Assembly: GCA_017165825.1 (NCBI GenBank)
Contig: CM029370.1
Location: forward strand, 28,034,146-28,098,145
Direction: 5' to 3'
Source: Hepsetus odoe
Lineage: Eukaryota; Chordata; Actinopteri; Characiformes; Hepsetidae
DNA length: 64,000 nucleotides
Shown here: positions 23,345-33,712 of the stretch, in pieces
Layout of the letters: each line of letters starts with the position of its first letter
Numbering within the stretch: the stretch's first letter is position 1
Notes under the pieces: generated by a model
The model's database searches: none
What the model was told of the DNA's origin: nothing
The model's input: the letters and a program-made list of their open reading frames with translations, nothing else
Position numbers and translations under genes: made by a program

Positions 23345-23575
23345 TCTAACAGTCTTTAAAGTCTGTTTTTGAAATGAACACCTCATTCTTCGGCACAGCC
23401 CGAACACTCTTAGGCAAACTTTCTTGAACTGCCTTTAAGAAGTCTTCAGGAACAGCTCTCCAGGCTTCTTGAAGGACGTCCCAAAGCTCTTTAGTTGAAC
23501 GTCGGCGGACTTTTGTTTTCCATTCTCTGTGGAGATGATTCCACTCCGCTTCTGGAACTGCTCAAGTACAGGGCC
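23345..23575 (-). pseudogene. Tc1-like transposase C-terminal remnant
   Basis: The minus-strand translation follows the C-terminus of Tc1 transposases over about 65 codons almost without interruption: an EWNHLHREWKTK region, then RRSTKELWDVLQEAWRAVPE, then FLKAVQESLPKSVRAVPKN, ending near a stop. The aromatic/Leu pattern of LWDVLQEAWRAVPE is characteristic of the region downstream of the catalytic Glu. The catalytic core and N-terminal helix-turn-helix domains are absent. The same region in the opposite orientation starts a few bases away (23578-23680). Confidence 0.7.
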
Positions 23576-23577
23576 TG

Positions 23578-23690
23578 TACTGAAAATGAGAGACAACAAC
23601 TTTGTCCTTCAGGAAGTCTGGAGAACTGTTCCTCAGCAAGACATTAAAGATACAAGTGGACAAATAGCAAGAATTGAAGTGTGGCTTGAG
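23578..23690 (+). pseudogene. Inverted Tc1-like C-terminal piece with 69-mer-like unit
   Basis: AAAATGAGAGACAACAACTT, TGTCCTTCAGGAAGTCTGG, AGAACTGTTCCTCAGCAAG. The translation contains VLQEVWRTVPQQD, matching the Tc1 C-terminal motif, while the sequence just before it (ACTGAAAATGAGAGACAAC) is the same as in the 69-bp tandem repeats at 56.2 and 62.5 kb. It may therefore represent the single-copy ancestor of that repeat. Confidence 0.5.
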
Positions 23691-23699
23691 AGTTTATAG

Positions 23700-24433
23700 C
23701 ACTTTGGGTCTCTACTAAATGGAGTGAATAAGCCATTGCTTATAAATGAAAGAGGTTAACAGCATAGGCAAGAGTTAAACTGATAGCACTTGCGATGCTT
23801 TATGATAAAGATTTAAGATTAGAGTAAACAATAACCTGAAGCTGGCATTTGTTGGTGGTTTCACTGAGACACATGCTGTGTATTTTTGCTAAGCTTTGTA
23901 CTGTGGCTGCTTTGTGATTCCTTCCCTAAACAGTGAAATCTTCAGTGAATCATTAAATCTTACAGCACTGCGCACCACATGGCGTTCAGTGTGTGGTGGC
24001 CTTTGGCCATGCAATCTGCACATTGTCTTTCGCATTCGTGTGTGGAGTCACACTGATATTCTTCTTTCGATCTAACTTGGTCTACAGGAGAAGCCATGAA
24101 TGTCATTTAAATAGAATGGCTCACATTTTTGGCAAATATATGCGAAAAATAAAAAATAAAAAAGGTCTTTGGACAGCGCTCAGGTTCACCACAAGATAAC
24201 GTTTTTCATTTTATTTCTGGCTTTAAGAATACTAGGAAACACCCCCCACTCTGTCATGACTTAACTGTCACCCAGACACATCTTTTGACCATCTTTTGAC
24301 CTAAACATTTGGAGTTCACGGCCGCAGCTATGTATGCTCCTCACTTCCTTTCACATCGAGTCTGGAAGTGCTGCAAACTGCAGTGCTGCTCTAGTTTCAT
24401 GAACTTTAAGACCAAAATGTCTTTTTTTCTCTC
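23700..24433. other. No feature seen
   Basis: Unique-looking sequence with no recognisable repeat or coding signal. Confidence 0.45.
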
Positions 24434-24435
24434 TG

Positions 24436-24672
24436 TGAAAGTGAGAACCCTTGTCATTGCGAGGTCACAGCACAGCACATGTAAACCACAACCAAATTGG
24501 ACCTCTGCATTTAACCCATGCAAACACCGTGCAGCTATTGAAAGCACCTGGGGAGCAGTGACAGGGACGGTACCTTGCTCAAGGGTACCTCAGGGCAACC
24601 TACCTAGGGGAATCGAACCCACAATCTTCTGATGTGGGGGCAACTCCCTAACCACTAGGCCACCGCTGCCCC
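24436..24672 (-). repeat. SINE-A full-length copy
   Basis: Minus strand: tail GTGAAAGTGAGAACCCTTG, TCATTGCGAGGTCACAGC, TTGGACCTCTGCATTTAACC, CAGCTATTGAAAGCACC, core GGTACCTTGCTCAAGGGTAC, B-box complement GGAATCGAACCC, CAATCTTCTGATGTGGGGG, head CTAACCACTAGGCCACCGCT. Confidence 0.85.
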
Positions 24673-24793
24673 CTGTGGTGTCTAGATACAAATAGCTAAG
24701 GGAGCTTTCCCATTGGTTAGGCCTTCAGGTGCTGGAATGGGATCCTACTGTGTTAGATCTACCAACAACATGACAAATCAATCAACAAGTCAA

Positions 24794-24993
24794 TGTGAAA
24801 GTGACTTCTTGTCATTGTGAGCGCTGTGAACCACAATAACATTCATGCTCTGCATTAAACCCACACACACCGTGGATATCCAGCACCCGGGGAGCAGTGA
24901 TGGGGACGGTACCTTGCTCATGGGCACATCAGGGCAACCTCCTGGACTCAAACCCACAACTACTGCGCCTAAACACTAGACCAGTGCTGCTTC
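24794..24993 (-). repeat. SINE-A copy, diverged
   Basis: Minus strand: GTGAAAGTGACTTCTTGTC, CTCTGCATTAAACCCACAC, GATATCCAGCACCCGGGG, core GGTACCTTGCTCATGGGC, B-box complement ACTCAAACCCAC, head CTAAACACTAGACCAGTGC. Several small deletions. Confidence 0.75.
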
Positions 24994-24999
24994 ATGATT

Positions 25000-26050
25000 G
25001 CAGCACAACATGCGGGACCAACGTCACTCTAGACCTTCTGGATGTTCTAGATACATAGTGAATATGAGCAGCCTATCCAGTAAAGTCAGATATAAGGTGA
25101 AACATAAAAGAAATGTCTGTTACATACAGTGGATCCCTTTGAAAGCTCCAGGTTGTGTTTCATATGAAAGGGTATAAAATGTCCAACGTTATTAGCTTGG
25201 CACTAACGTAGTATTAAAATTCTAGCAGAAATGAGCACTGTCCTAGAGCTATGTTACGAAACAGACACATATTACAGAATGAAGTGATAATGTGTTCTAA
25301 AGAGAAACGAGCACATATTTGGGCTCTAAACAGATGCAGACCCTGGCATTACAGTGCACACCAGATGCTTGTGTGGTGAGGGAATAAGGGTGGGGCTAAG
25401 TGACATCGTGTGGCTCCCATCGTTCAAGCTCTATCCATCTGAATTAACATGACAGCTGTCTAACAATTATCTTCTGAAAGAATATCTGGGGAAGAGCGTG
25501 GCTATAAATTCTACATCTAGCCTGCAGTCCAAACCACATACAAGCACTGTCTGCGGCTCCAGAGCTGCAGCGGCTGCGTTAATTACGCTGATTTACAGCT
25601 CCGGCAAAGATGCTATGCTAATTAGCTTGCAGTCAGATGATGAACATCATAAGAGGATGTAACTTCTGTGTAAAGTGACAGGACAGGAGGGGTGAGCCAG
25701 GTACTGCCAGGTTAAGGTCATTGGCATGCCTCTCCATTTCTCTCGCTCTTTCTCACTGACTCTTTCAGTCTTGCTGAACATCTGATCACAACGCAAACTG
25801 CAAAGGCAAAAATATGCGCATGATGTTTTTAGTTAGTGGTGGCACTTGACAAAAGGCCACAGCTTCATCTCCTTAGCACAGCACAGGCCTCTAATTTGCC
25901 CAGACTGAAGAATGTAACAAGCATTCCCTAGCGGGCCAAATATGAAAGCAGTCATGAGCTTGTTTCCTTACAATAGGCCTGGTGAGAAATAATCATTTCT
26001 AAAATTTCATAAGCATGATGGTCGTTCTTCAGGCCCAGGATAAACACTAC
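25000..26050. other. No feature seen
   Basis: Unique-looking sequence with no recognised repeats. Confidence 0.45.
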
Positions 26051-26051
26051 C

Positions 26052-26371
26052 TGTCCGAAAGTATGAGGACACGTTAAATTAGTTGATTTGTGCCAGTCCA
26101 GCCACACGGTGTTGCAAAATGGTACATGAAATCATTCATGCAATCTACATGGACAAACGTTTTTAGTAGAATGGATTGTACTCAGCTCACTGACTTTCAG
26201 CTGGGCACTGCAATAGGTTGCAAACTTTTCAATCTAAATTATTTTGCCAACTTTCTGTCATGCTAGAGCAAGGCTGTTACAGATGTGATGGTGGGGCAGA
26301 GGAGCCAGTATTGATACCCAAAGGAATGCTGGATGGGCAGGAGTCTACAAACTTTTGGACAGTTTATCTCA
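26052..26371. mobile_element. Non-autonomous Tc1-like element with short inverted ends
   Basis: The left end ACCTGTCCGAAAGTATGAGG and the right end, read on the other strand as AAACTGTCCAAAAGTTTGTAG, form an imperfect terminal inverted repeat about 320 bases apart. The interior has no intact ORF. Just inside the right end the sequence AGGAATGCTGGATGGGCAGG resembles the 3' part of small Tc1-related fish elements. A second copy of a right end lies near 44615-44640. Confidence 0.5.
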
Positions 26372-26454
26372 TTGACCACTCATTCATTTTACACAGTTTC
26401 ACTCTATTATTGCCAAAGTGATATGTTTATGTAATGTGTATGAACCGGTTGGAT

Positions 26455-26745
26455 AACCAGGCGGGATGGTCCGGGTCTGTTCTATCTGGAGTTTGCTGGT
26501 GCTCCCCATGTCTGTGTTTCCTCTGGGTGCTCCGGTTTCTTCCGACCGTTCATTGACATGCAGGTGGACTGGAGATGCTAAATCATCCCCTAGATGTGAG
26601 TGTGTATCTGCCCTTTGATGGACTGGCAACCTTTCCAGGGATTTTTCCTTTCCTTTCATCCTGTGAGAGCTGGGACAGTCTCCAGCACCATTCATTACCC
26701 TAATCAGGCCAAGTGGCTAAGAAAATGAGTGAGAGTGAGTTGAAT
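26455..26745 (+). repeat. SINE-B copy
   Basis: Plus strand: GGGATGGTCCGGGTCTGTTC, GTGCTCCGGTTTCTTCCGAC, GACATGCAGGTGGACTGG, TCTGCCCTTTGATGGACTGG, CAACCTTTCCAGGGA, GAGCTGGGACAGTCTCCAGC, ACCCTAATCAGGCCAAGTGG and a GAGTGAGAGTGAG tail. The tRNA-like head is eroded. Confidence 0.75.
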
Positions 26746-27035
26746 TTCACACATTTTTCAGTTTACATCTAGTTGAAAATGATTCGTTCTAGAGAAATGT
26801 ACCAGGTTAATACTATTTAAAAGTTTGATACTTTTGAAATCTCCCCGAACGATTACATGAAATAGTTCTGAAGACACTGCCTGATGCCTTAACAGATTTG
26901 GTGAGTTTTAGCCAAAAACTAAAGCCCTTCATGGTGGAGGAACACATGCAGGGGAATAAATCCCCCAAATAAAACTGATTTTGTTCAGAAAAAAAATATT
27001 TTACCAGCATCCCTTAAACTCTCAACATGTGTAGG

Positions 27036-27516
27036 TGAAGTGAAAGTGACTTTCATCGTGAAACACAGTCAGCCATTCATTTTCTGACACTTGTCCCAAA
27101 CAGTGTCGGGGGGGGGAGTGCTGGTGTCCAACCCAGCACACACAGGGCGAAGGATGGGGGACACACCCTGGACAGGTCGCCAGCCCATCGCAGGGAGCAG
27201 CGGGACGGCATCTTGCTCAAGGGTACCTCAGGGCAACCTATTGGGAAGGGGTTCAAACCTGCGATCCTCCGATCATGCGGCCAATGCCCTACCCACTAGG
27301 ACACCACTGCCCCATCGTGAAACACAGCCCATAACAAAATGCATCCAGTGCTTTTAATCCACACACACCGTCCAGCAGGGAGCAGCCATATTCAGCACCT
27401 GCAGAGCAGTGACAGGGACGGTACCTTGCTCAAGGCAACCAACTGGTCTGAGATTCAAAACCATGACCTTCTGGTCCTGGGATCTAGTCCCTAAGCACTA
27501 GGCCACCGCTACCCCT
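27036..27516 (-). repeat. SINE-A copy split by SINE-A/B
   Basis: An older minus-strand SINE-A: tail GTGAAGTGAAAGTGACTTTC at 27036-27060; the rest from 27313 to 27516 (CATCGTGAAACACAG, CAGTGCTTTTAATCCACAC, core GGTACCTTGCTCAAGGC, B-box complement GAGATTCAAAACCATGACC, head CACTAGGCCACCGCTACCCC). The two parts are separated by the younger chimeric SINE at 27069-27312. Confidence 0.8.
27054..27327 (-). mobile_element. SINE-A/B chimera, nested, with 15-bp target duplication
   Basis: CATCGTGAAACACAG occurs at 27054-27068 and 27313-27327, flanking a 244-base insert. On the minus strand the insert has the SINE-A head (CAGTGGTGTCCTAGTGG), a good B-box (complement GGTTCAAACC), the core TTGAGCAAGATGCCGTCCC, and then switches at about 27200 to the SINE-B-like half: complements of CCATCGCAGGGAGCAG, CCTGGACAGGTCGCC, TGGTGTCCAACCCAGC and ACTTGTCCCAAAC, with a CAGAAAATGAATGG end. 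A clean nested insertion. Confidence 0.9.
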
Positions 27517-27782
27517 ATTCATTCATACACTCCTGGTTGCTCTCACCCATTAGAGGATAACAGCTACTCTCACCTGCTTATTGAATCCACTTAAAAACAA
27601 ACCAGCAAAACCAGAGGGGTCAACTTGGTGTCATTCTGCTTAAACTGCCACTAAATGCAATGGAACAAGGCGGTGAGAGATGAAGCACATTGCTTTTAGT
27701 CAGGAATCATGGGTAAGCACCCCAGACAATAGCTGCATGGTAGGCCCTTGACAAACACAATGAGGGAAAGGCAACAGGAAGT

Positions 27783-27855
27783 GTGTGTTTGCATGTGCAT
27801 GTATATAAGCGTGTGCACATTGTGTATTTATGTGTGCGTGTGTGTTTGGGTTTGT
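27783..27855 (+). repeat. GT-rich low-complexity stretch
   Basis: Interrupted TG/GTGTGC repeats (GTGTGTGTTTGCATGTGC, GTGTGCGTGTGTGTTTGGG). Short ORFs over it are composition artefacts. Confidence 0.6.
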
Positions 27856-27859
27856 TTTG

Positions 27860-28455
27860 CACTTCAGAGAGTGCTGGTCTTGGCCCATTTAAGATATAAT
27901 CACAATGATTAACATGACTCAAACTGGGGCATGCCGCTCTCACACATGGGACAATTCAGTTGGGCTGCTTTGATCCCGCTGCCAGAGGACGTGTCCTGTG
28001 CAAACGGCTTGCTGTCATCTCGGAAGACTACAGTCACGCAGTCAAGTGTAGAGCATTCAAACTTGCCTCCAGCTTGCATAATGCACAGGATTCAGAGTTC
28101 TCCATGAAGGCCTGCAGTTATCCATGTCATTAAACTGTGTGTGCAAATGAATCCCAGCATTTCCCCTCTAGAATTTAGTGTTTGGATGAATTACCCCAAA
28201 TTAACCAATCAGATTAACGTTAAAGGGGAGCGATTATGCTTTTTTTGAGTTTCGCATTTTGTTTAATGTTACAAATGTTTTTATGCATGGACGCAATGTG
28301 CAAGGTGCCGCTCAGATCTTGAAATTTAGTGAGGAAAGAAACGATTTCTCACCTTCACCTGTGGTTTAATGGTGGTCGTACTCTTTGAATTTTATGACGC
28401 AATAGTTTACCTTAGCCCCACCCCTTCCTGTACTAGGCCACACCTCTACACTTTC
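27860..28455. other. No feature seen
   Basis: Unique-looking sequence with no recognisable repeat or coding signal. Confidence 0.45.
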
Positions 28456-28461
28456 TCCCTG

Positions 28462-28652
28462 ATGGATCCCAGACCTCAGGGTTAAACCTGAGGTACCCTT
28501 AAGAAAGGGACTGTCCCCATCACTGCTCCCCATGAGCTGGATATGACTGCCCCCTGTTGCACGGTGTGTGGGGGTTAAAAGTAGAGGATGCATTTTATTG
28601 TGGTTCACTGCGTGTTATGCAGTAATTTTTACAATGACAAAAAGTCACTTTG
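28462..28652 (+). repeat. SINE-A copy, head missing
   Basis: Plus strand: CTGAGGTACCCTTAAGAAAG, CATCACTGCTCCCCATGAGC, GCCCCCTGTTGCACGGTG, GTGGTTCACTGCGTG and a CAAAAAGTCACTTTG tail. It forms a tail-to-tail pair with the next copy. Confidence 0.7.
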
Positions 28653-28781
28653 CGGCCATATCCAGTGTCCGGGGAGCAGGGAAGGGGACGGTTCCTTACT
28701 CAGGGCAACATACTGGTCTGGTATTTGAACCCACGACCTTCCGATCCTGGGGCCTCGTCCCTAAACACTAGGCAGGGGTTG
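28653..28781 (-). repeat. SINE-A copy, inverted partner, tail missing
   Basis: Minus strand: GCGGCCATATCCAGTGTCCG, GGGGAGCAGGGAAGGGGACG, B-box complement GGTATTTGAACCCACGACC, CCGATCCTGGGGCCTCGTC, head CTAAACACTAGG. It directly abuts the preceding plus-strand copy. Confidence 0.7.
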
Positions 28782-29265
28782 CTAAACACTGTTGTCAGGA
28801 ATCATACACTTTGTCTAAGTTGGGCAATGAAAATGTTCCAGACTGTGTAGCTGGCAGAGGAAACAGTTCGGCGGCTGGTACTGTCCAACCCAAAACCACA
28901 GTTCCACAATGACTGTGGAACACAACAACATCTTCGATTTATAGAAAGCCTTTTGCCTTTTTATGCTCATTTGTTCTGATTTCAAATTTCTTTCGTTTTG
29001 GGGTTGCTGGCTTTAGCTCCTCACCAACTGGTGCCACTTTTATGTGGAAAAGTATTTATCCTGGTTTTCACAGCTTTCATCGCAATTAGTCATTTTATTT
29101 TCCTTTTTCGATCTCTAATATTCATGATTAAGTTTAACTAGGTCAGTCATGAGAGACCGCCTTCCTCTGTGGGCCGTGAGATCTTTGCACATCATTTAAA
29201 CGATATTCCAGTAGCTGATGAATCTAGACATATTTGGAGTTCATGTTTTTCTTCTTCTTGAAGTT

Positions 29266-29507
29266 CGGGGCAGAAGTGCCCTAGTGTTTAGGAACTATGC
29301 TCCAGGATCAGGAGATTGTGGGTTCAAATCCTGGACCAGTAGATTGCCCTGAACTCCTCTTGAGCAAGGTACTGTCCCATCACTGTTCCCTGAGCGTTGG
29401 ATATGGCTGCTCCCTGCTGCATGGTGTGTGTGAGTTAAAAGCAGGGGGTGTGTTTCATTATGGTTCACCTTGTGCTGTTCACACTGACACATAGTCACTT
29501 TCACTTA
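29266..29507 (+). repeat. SINE-A copy, full length, old subfamily
   Basis: Plus strand: head GGGGCAGAAGTGCCCTAGTG, CAGGATCAGGAGATTGTGG, B-box GGTTCAAATCC, core CTTGAGCAAGGTACTGTCC, GCTCCCTGCTGCATGGTG, tail ATAGTCACTTTCACTT. Confidence 0.8.
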
Positions 29508-29531
29508 GAATGAGACTGAATCCCTGGATGT

Positions 29532-29703
29532 GATTGAACCACGATGAAATTCAACCTGTGCTTTTAACACATACACACCGTGCAGCAGGGGAGCAGTAAT
29601 GGGGACAGTGCCTTGCTCATGGGTGCCACAGGGTAACCTGCTGGTCTGGGATTTGAACCCATGACCTTCTGATCCTGGGGCCTCGTCTCTAAACACTAGG
29701 CCT
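29532..29703 (-). repeat. SINE-A copy, inverted partner
   Basis: Minus strand: GTGATTGAACCACGATG, CTGTGCTTTTAACACATAC, GGGGAGCAGTAATGGGG, core GTGCCTTGCTCATGGGTG, B-box complement GGATTTGAACCCATGACC, head CTAAACACTAGG. Tail-to-tail with the copy at 29266-29507. Confidence 0.75.
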
Positions 29704-29709
29704 ATTCAT

Positions 29710-30620
29710 TAGCATTGTAGCTCAGATTGCCTACATCTGGACTGAGTAGCCTGTCTTTCTTTATTAGAGAAATGGAAGTGAAGACCGGATAGACATCAAC
29801 AGAGGAAGAGGCAGATTCTAAACAAAGTTTCATTTGGCAGCATTGTGTCGTCTGTCATTCATTTGTGATTTTTGTTGTCAGGGGCAACTGAACTGGGAAA
29901 AATAATTGGGAGAAATGTTCTGAAGAACGTTCTATTGCCCAAGTGCTCACCAATCAATTTAAGAAACCAGTTACTGAGGAGCAAGTTAATGTTTCAGGAA
30001 AAATTCTACCTAAATATCAAAAATATATACTTGAATATATTTGAAAGTACTCTCATTTCTGGCGATCCAGTGGAACTTCTGAGGATTTTGTGTGTCATCA
30101 CTTGAAGAACTTCTCTAAGTTCATTTCATATCTAATTAATATTACATCTAGCAGATGAGAAATACAACATCAGCAAAATATGGCACATTCCTGGTTTCAC
30201 GGTGGATGTTTCTAGTGCTGACCATCTCTATTTTGGTCTGAGTTTCTTATTTTTTTCCCTTTTCCTCCAGTGTGGAACAGCTCTGTGGCCCTTATTTCCA
30301 CTGCTTTTATTATGGTAAGCTTGAAGGATTATTCTGTGTAGTTATAGTTCAATACACTATTCTACACAACAATATGCGCTGTAATACAGAATTATTATAA
30401 TAAATGAGAACACATTATAATATTCTGTGATCATTCATTGGAAATATTGCTTTATTGGGCAGAACTACCTGCAACACCACCATGTTTGAACTGGTTCCTA
30501 TAAGAAAACTTCCAGAAAATGAAGAAAATTATTCCATTTCCTGCTTTAAAATTTCTAAAACCGAACAAAAGTGAATTTCCTGGAAGTCTGTGAAGGATCT
30601 TCCATCTGTCCTTCATTCTT
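29710..30620. other. No feature seen
   Basis: Unique-looking AT-rich sequence. A 77-codon ORF at 29872-30105 has no recognisable motif. Confidence 0.45.
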
Positions 30621-30622
30621 TG

Positions 30623-30827
30623 AGGCACTGGAGGTCCAGTGTTTAGGGACTAAACTGCTGCAGGGTCAGAAGGTCATGGCTTTGAATCCCAGATCAGTAG
30701 GTTGCAGTAGGGTACCGTCCCATCACTGTTCCCCGGGTGCTGGATAAGACTGCCTTTCACTGTTTGGGTGAAAAGCAGAGTATGCGTTTGGACGTCTCAC
30801 AATGACAAATAGTCACTTTCACTTCAG
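30623..30827 (+). repeat. SINE-A copy, diverged
   Basis: Head GAGGTCCAGTGTTTAGGG, CAGGGTCAGAAGGTCATGG, B-box GGCTTTGAATCCC, core GGGTACCGTCCCATCACTG, tail ATAGTCACTTTCACTTC. Confidence 0.75.
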
Positions 30828-30829
30828 TT

Positions 30830-31548
30830 GTTCTACCACCCCTGAAAGCTGAACTCTCCTGAGACTGTAGACTCTCTTGATATTAGCATATATTAATGAA
30901 TCATCTTGATTTTTCACCATCCAATTAGAAGAAACATTCTTGAAATATAAGCTAAAGCTGAAACTGATTCCAAAAAGTGTTTCAAGCGTTCTTCGTAGTG
31001 TGTTTGTGGAGCAGGAGTGGAACCGGACTGGAGAATACTCACTTTAAAACAACATTACTGTAAAATATCACACTAACGCAGAGAGAGAGTGAATCCCTTT
31101 GAACCTGCAGAAGTTATTACAGAGCATTTCTCTATTACACTCATTACTGAGAATGATCACTCCATTCAAGCTGTCACTTTACTAATGGATTAGGGCTTTC
31201 CAGCAGCACTCCACACCAGCATGTTTGTCTGATGTGAGCCACAGGAAACGATCTTTCTGAAGAAATACCTTCAGCGGCCATTCCTTTATTAAAGCTGTTT
31301 GTTTTGGAGTTTCCAAAAGTCACACTCTCAGTCGCGGCCTGAGGCCAGACTGTCAAACACGGGATATTTCTTTCCGTTTTCTTTCTTTCCTTCTTTTCTT
31401 CAAGCAGCAGACACGCCATTGACTTTTCAGTTTATTCTTTTAATGTTTTGTGTGAGGAAAGACTGAGTCGTCTTGAGGACCCCTCAAAATTTGTATTTAT
31501 TTATTTATTTTATTTTTTTAGTGCGCTCCTGCACTTTTGGCTCGTTAT
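30830..31548. other. No feature seen
   Basis: Unique-looking sequence; a TTTAT-type run lies near 31495-31520. Confidence 0.45.
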
Positions 31549-31554
31549 AAACAC

Positions 31555-31861
31555 TCTCACTCACTCACTCATTTTCTGTACCGCTTGTTCTAATCAGGGT
31601 CACAGGGGTGCTGGAGTCTGTTCCAGCTCTCACAGGGCAAAAGGCGGGGACACTACCTGGACAGGTTGCCAGTCCATCACAGGACAGAGACACACACATG
31701 CATGGGGGCAAATTTGCATCTCATATCCAGCATGTCTTCGGACAGTGGTAGGAAACCGACGCAGAGACATGAACATGTCCACTCCACCCAGAAAGGACCT
31801 GGACGGCCCCACCTGGGATTAGAACCCAGGACGTCCCCGCTGTGAGGCGACAGCGCTACAC
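31555..31861 (-). repeat. SINE-B full-length copy
   Basis: Best SINE-B copy here. On the minus strand the tRNA-like head reads TGTAGCGCTGTCGCCTCACA with A-box spacing, followed by GGGTTCTAATCCC (B-box), then AGGTGGGGCCGTCCAGG, the complement of CAGTGGTAGGAAACCGACG, the complement of GACAGGTTGCCAGTCCATCA, GGAGTCTG complement CAGACTCC, and a GAGTGAGTGAGTGAG tail. The flanks do not show a clear duplication. Confidence 0.8.
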
Positions 31862-33710
31862 AATTTGTTAAACAAAAAAAAAAACATATTTATTGAAAGG
31901 TTTCCTCATCTTTCTTTGTCTTTCAGAAGACAATAAAATGCGCATATGCTAATGAGGTCGTTTCTGATTGGCCCACACTGAATCACAACATGGAGAGTAG
32001 CATTTGTGTAAAGGAGGAAAGCTAAAATGTTGGCATTAAGTTTTCAGACATCACTAGACTGGATTCAAAATGCAGCTGAATAAGCAAAAAAATATGCAAA
32101 AAAAAGATCCATTTTTTACACTTTTTATAGTCACATCAAATATTTTGAAGTAAAGAAAGGAATATTATATGTACAATCCACTGAGCACCACTGAAAACAC
32201 TGAAAAATCACAATGTTAGCAGTCTCTAAAGTTCCTGAAGTTTCCCTTCGGGCAATACTTTCAAACAGGAAGAGGAAATATCCATGATCTCAACTGCTTA
32301 ATAATGTTTCCCATCATTGCAGTTGGTGGCCAATAAAACGAAACAAAGGGATGCATTTATTTGACCTTCAAGGGTTTCAACGGAGAGGAATCATTGTGCA
32401 AAACAACGTGAAAAGTAGTAATCAGCCGTGCTGTATGTTTGTTACCGTGTCCACCAGGGAACCATTTGGAACTCATAAAAGTCTCTGGGGGGCATTTGCA
32501 TACGCCTGTGGTAGACTTATAGCCTGTGCTGGGGTCCCTGATTGGAAAAGCATAACTAACAGTAACACCAACTGGTGTGGACTCTATTAAACTGGAAAAA
32601 ACCTCATCGGGAACAAATAAAAGAGCCTCGCTTGGTTCTATAAAAACGGAATCGATCTGCCATAAACTGGGGCACTCCAACCATGAAGTCGCAGCACATG
32701 GATAAAATGTAAGCACTTTGCTTAAGACCTGGAAAAAAAAATAGATTCATCATGGAAAACTAGATCTAAAAAAGAGAGGAAAGAACAGGAAGGAAATTTG
32801 ACTCAGATGTCCTGTTGGACAAAACATCTCAGGTCTCAGAGGTGGCTAAATGATTTGGCCTAAATCTAAAAAAAGCTTCACATATGGCCGGCAACGAGAG
32901 AGACTGCAGGCACAGTTAAAAACAACTCCTCGGATTTAAAAGTCATACGATCTTGCAGTATAATCTAAATAGATGTTGCGATTGCAGTCGAAGTGGGCTT
33001 TATCTTTGTTAGTTCTTTATATCAGTGATTGAAAGTAGAATTGAGGTTTTGTGAAGCAACTAAATGGGCACTCAAATTCTACAGTCGTCAACATCTGCAG
33101 CCTATTTGGCCCCTAATGGTTCTTTCAGTCTACTGGCATCAATCTGTCAGGCCGGAATTACCCCGGGTCACTTTTTATCCAGAGTTAAGTCGGAAACTCC
33201 CTCTACTAGAGGTAAAATCTTCAGAGCTTTTGGAAACCCGGAGGCCCTAAACTGCATCCCTGCTGAGCAGCAACCAGAGATTTGTTGCCGCTTCCCTTGA
33301 GGCTCATCTTCTGAATGCCTGAAAAGTCACAACACAGATATTTATAGCTTAGATGTACCTCCTAACCCTATTCCATCCCCCATCTGAGAGAAGCTCAGAA
33401 CCATGAAATGATAATGATGATGGTTTTACAGACTCTGTGTCTATTTGTTAGAAAAATTACTTTTTTATGAAGTATAAAGTATTAAACTATTTGATGTCCT
33501 TTATGGCTACAGTGAGGGGTCTCCCATCCATTCCTGATTTATAGGACGAAAGGAGCAGGACGAAGCTTTAGATTTTTGTATTCCAACATTTTTGTGTTAC
33601 AACATTCCACCATGTTGTAACAGCCTGACAAACTGTGGTAGAAAGTGTTTTGGTGTTACCACTAAACGTGACACGGTCAAATTTTTGCACGTTTCTTGCT
33701 ATTTGAAAGG
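31862..33710. other. No feature seen
   Basis: Unique-looking sequence. The longest ORF, 119 codons on the minus strand at 32357-32716, has no recognisable family motif and no splice or poly(A) context I can support. Confidence 0.4.
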
Positions 33711-33712
33711 GG

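Noticed and set aside
27054..27327. tRNA genes suggested by A-box and B-box sequences in many places
   Set aside because: The boxes belong to SINE heads: they are followed by SINE bodies and tails, show no cloverleaf 3' half or acceptor stem, and recur in dozens of copies.
32357..32716. 119-codon ORF on the minus strand
   Set aside because: No family motif, no splice or poly(A) context, and a similar-sized frame on the opposite strand. Treated as chance.
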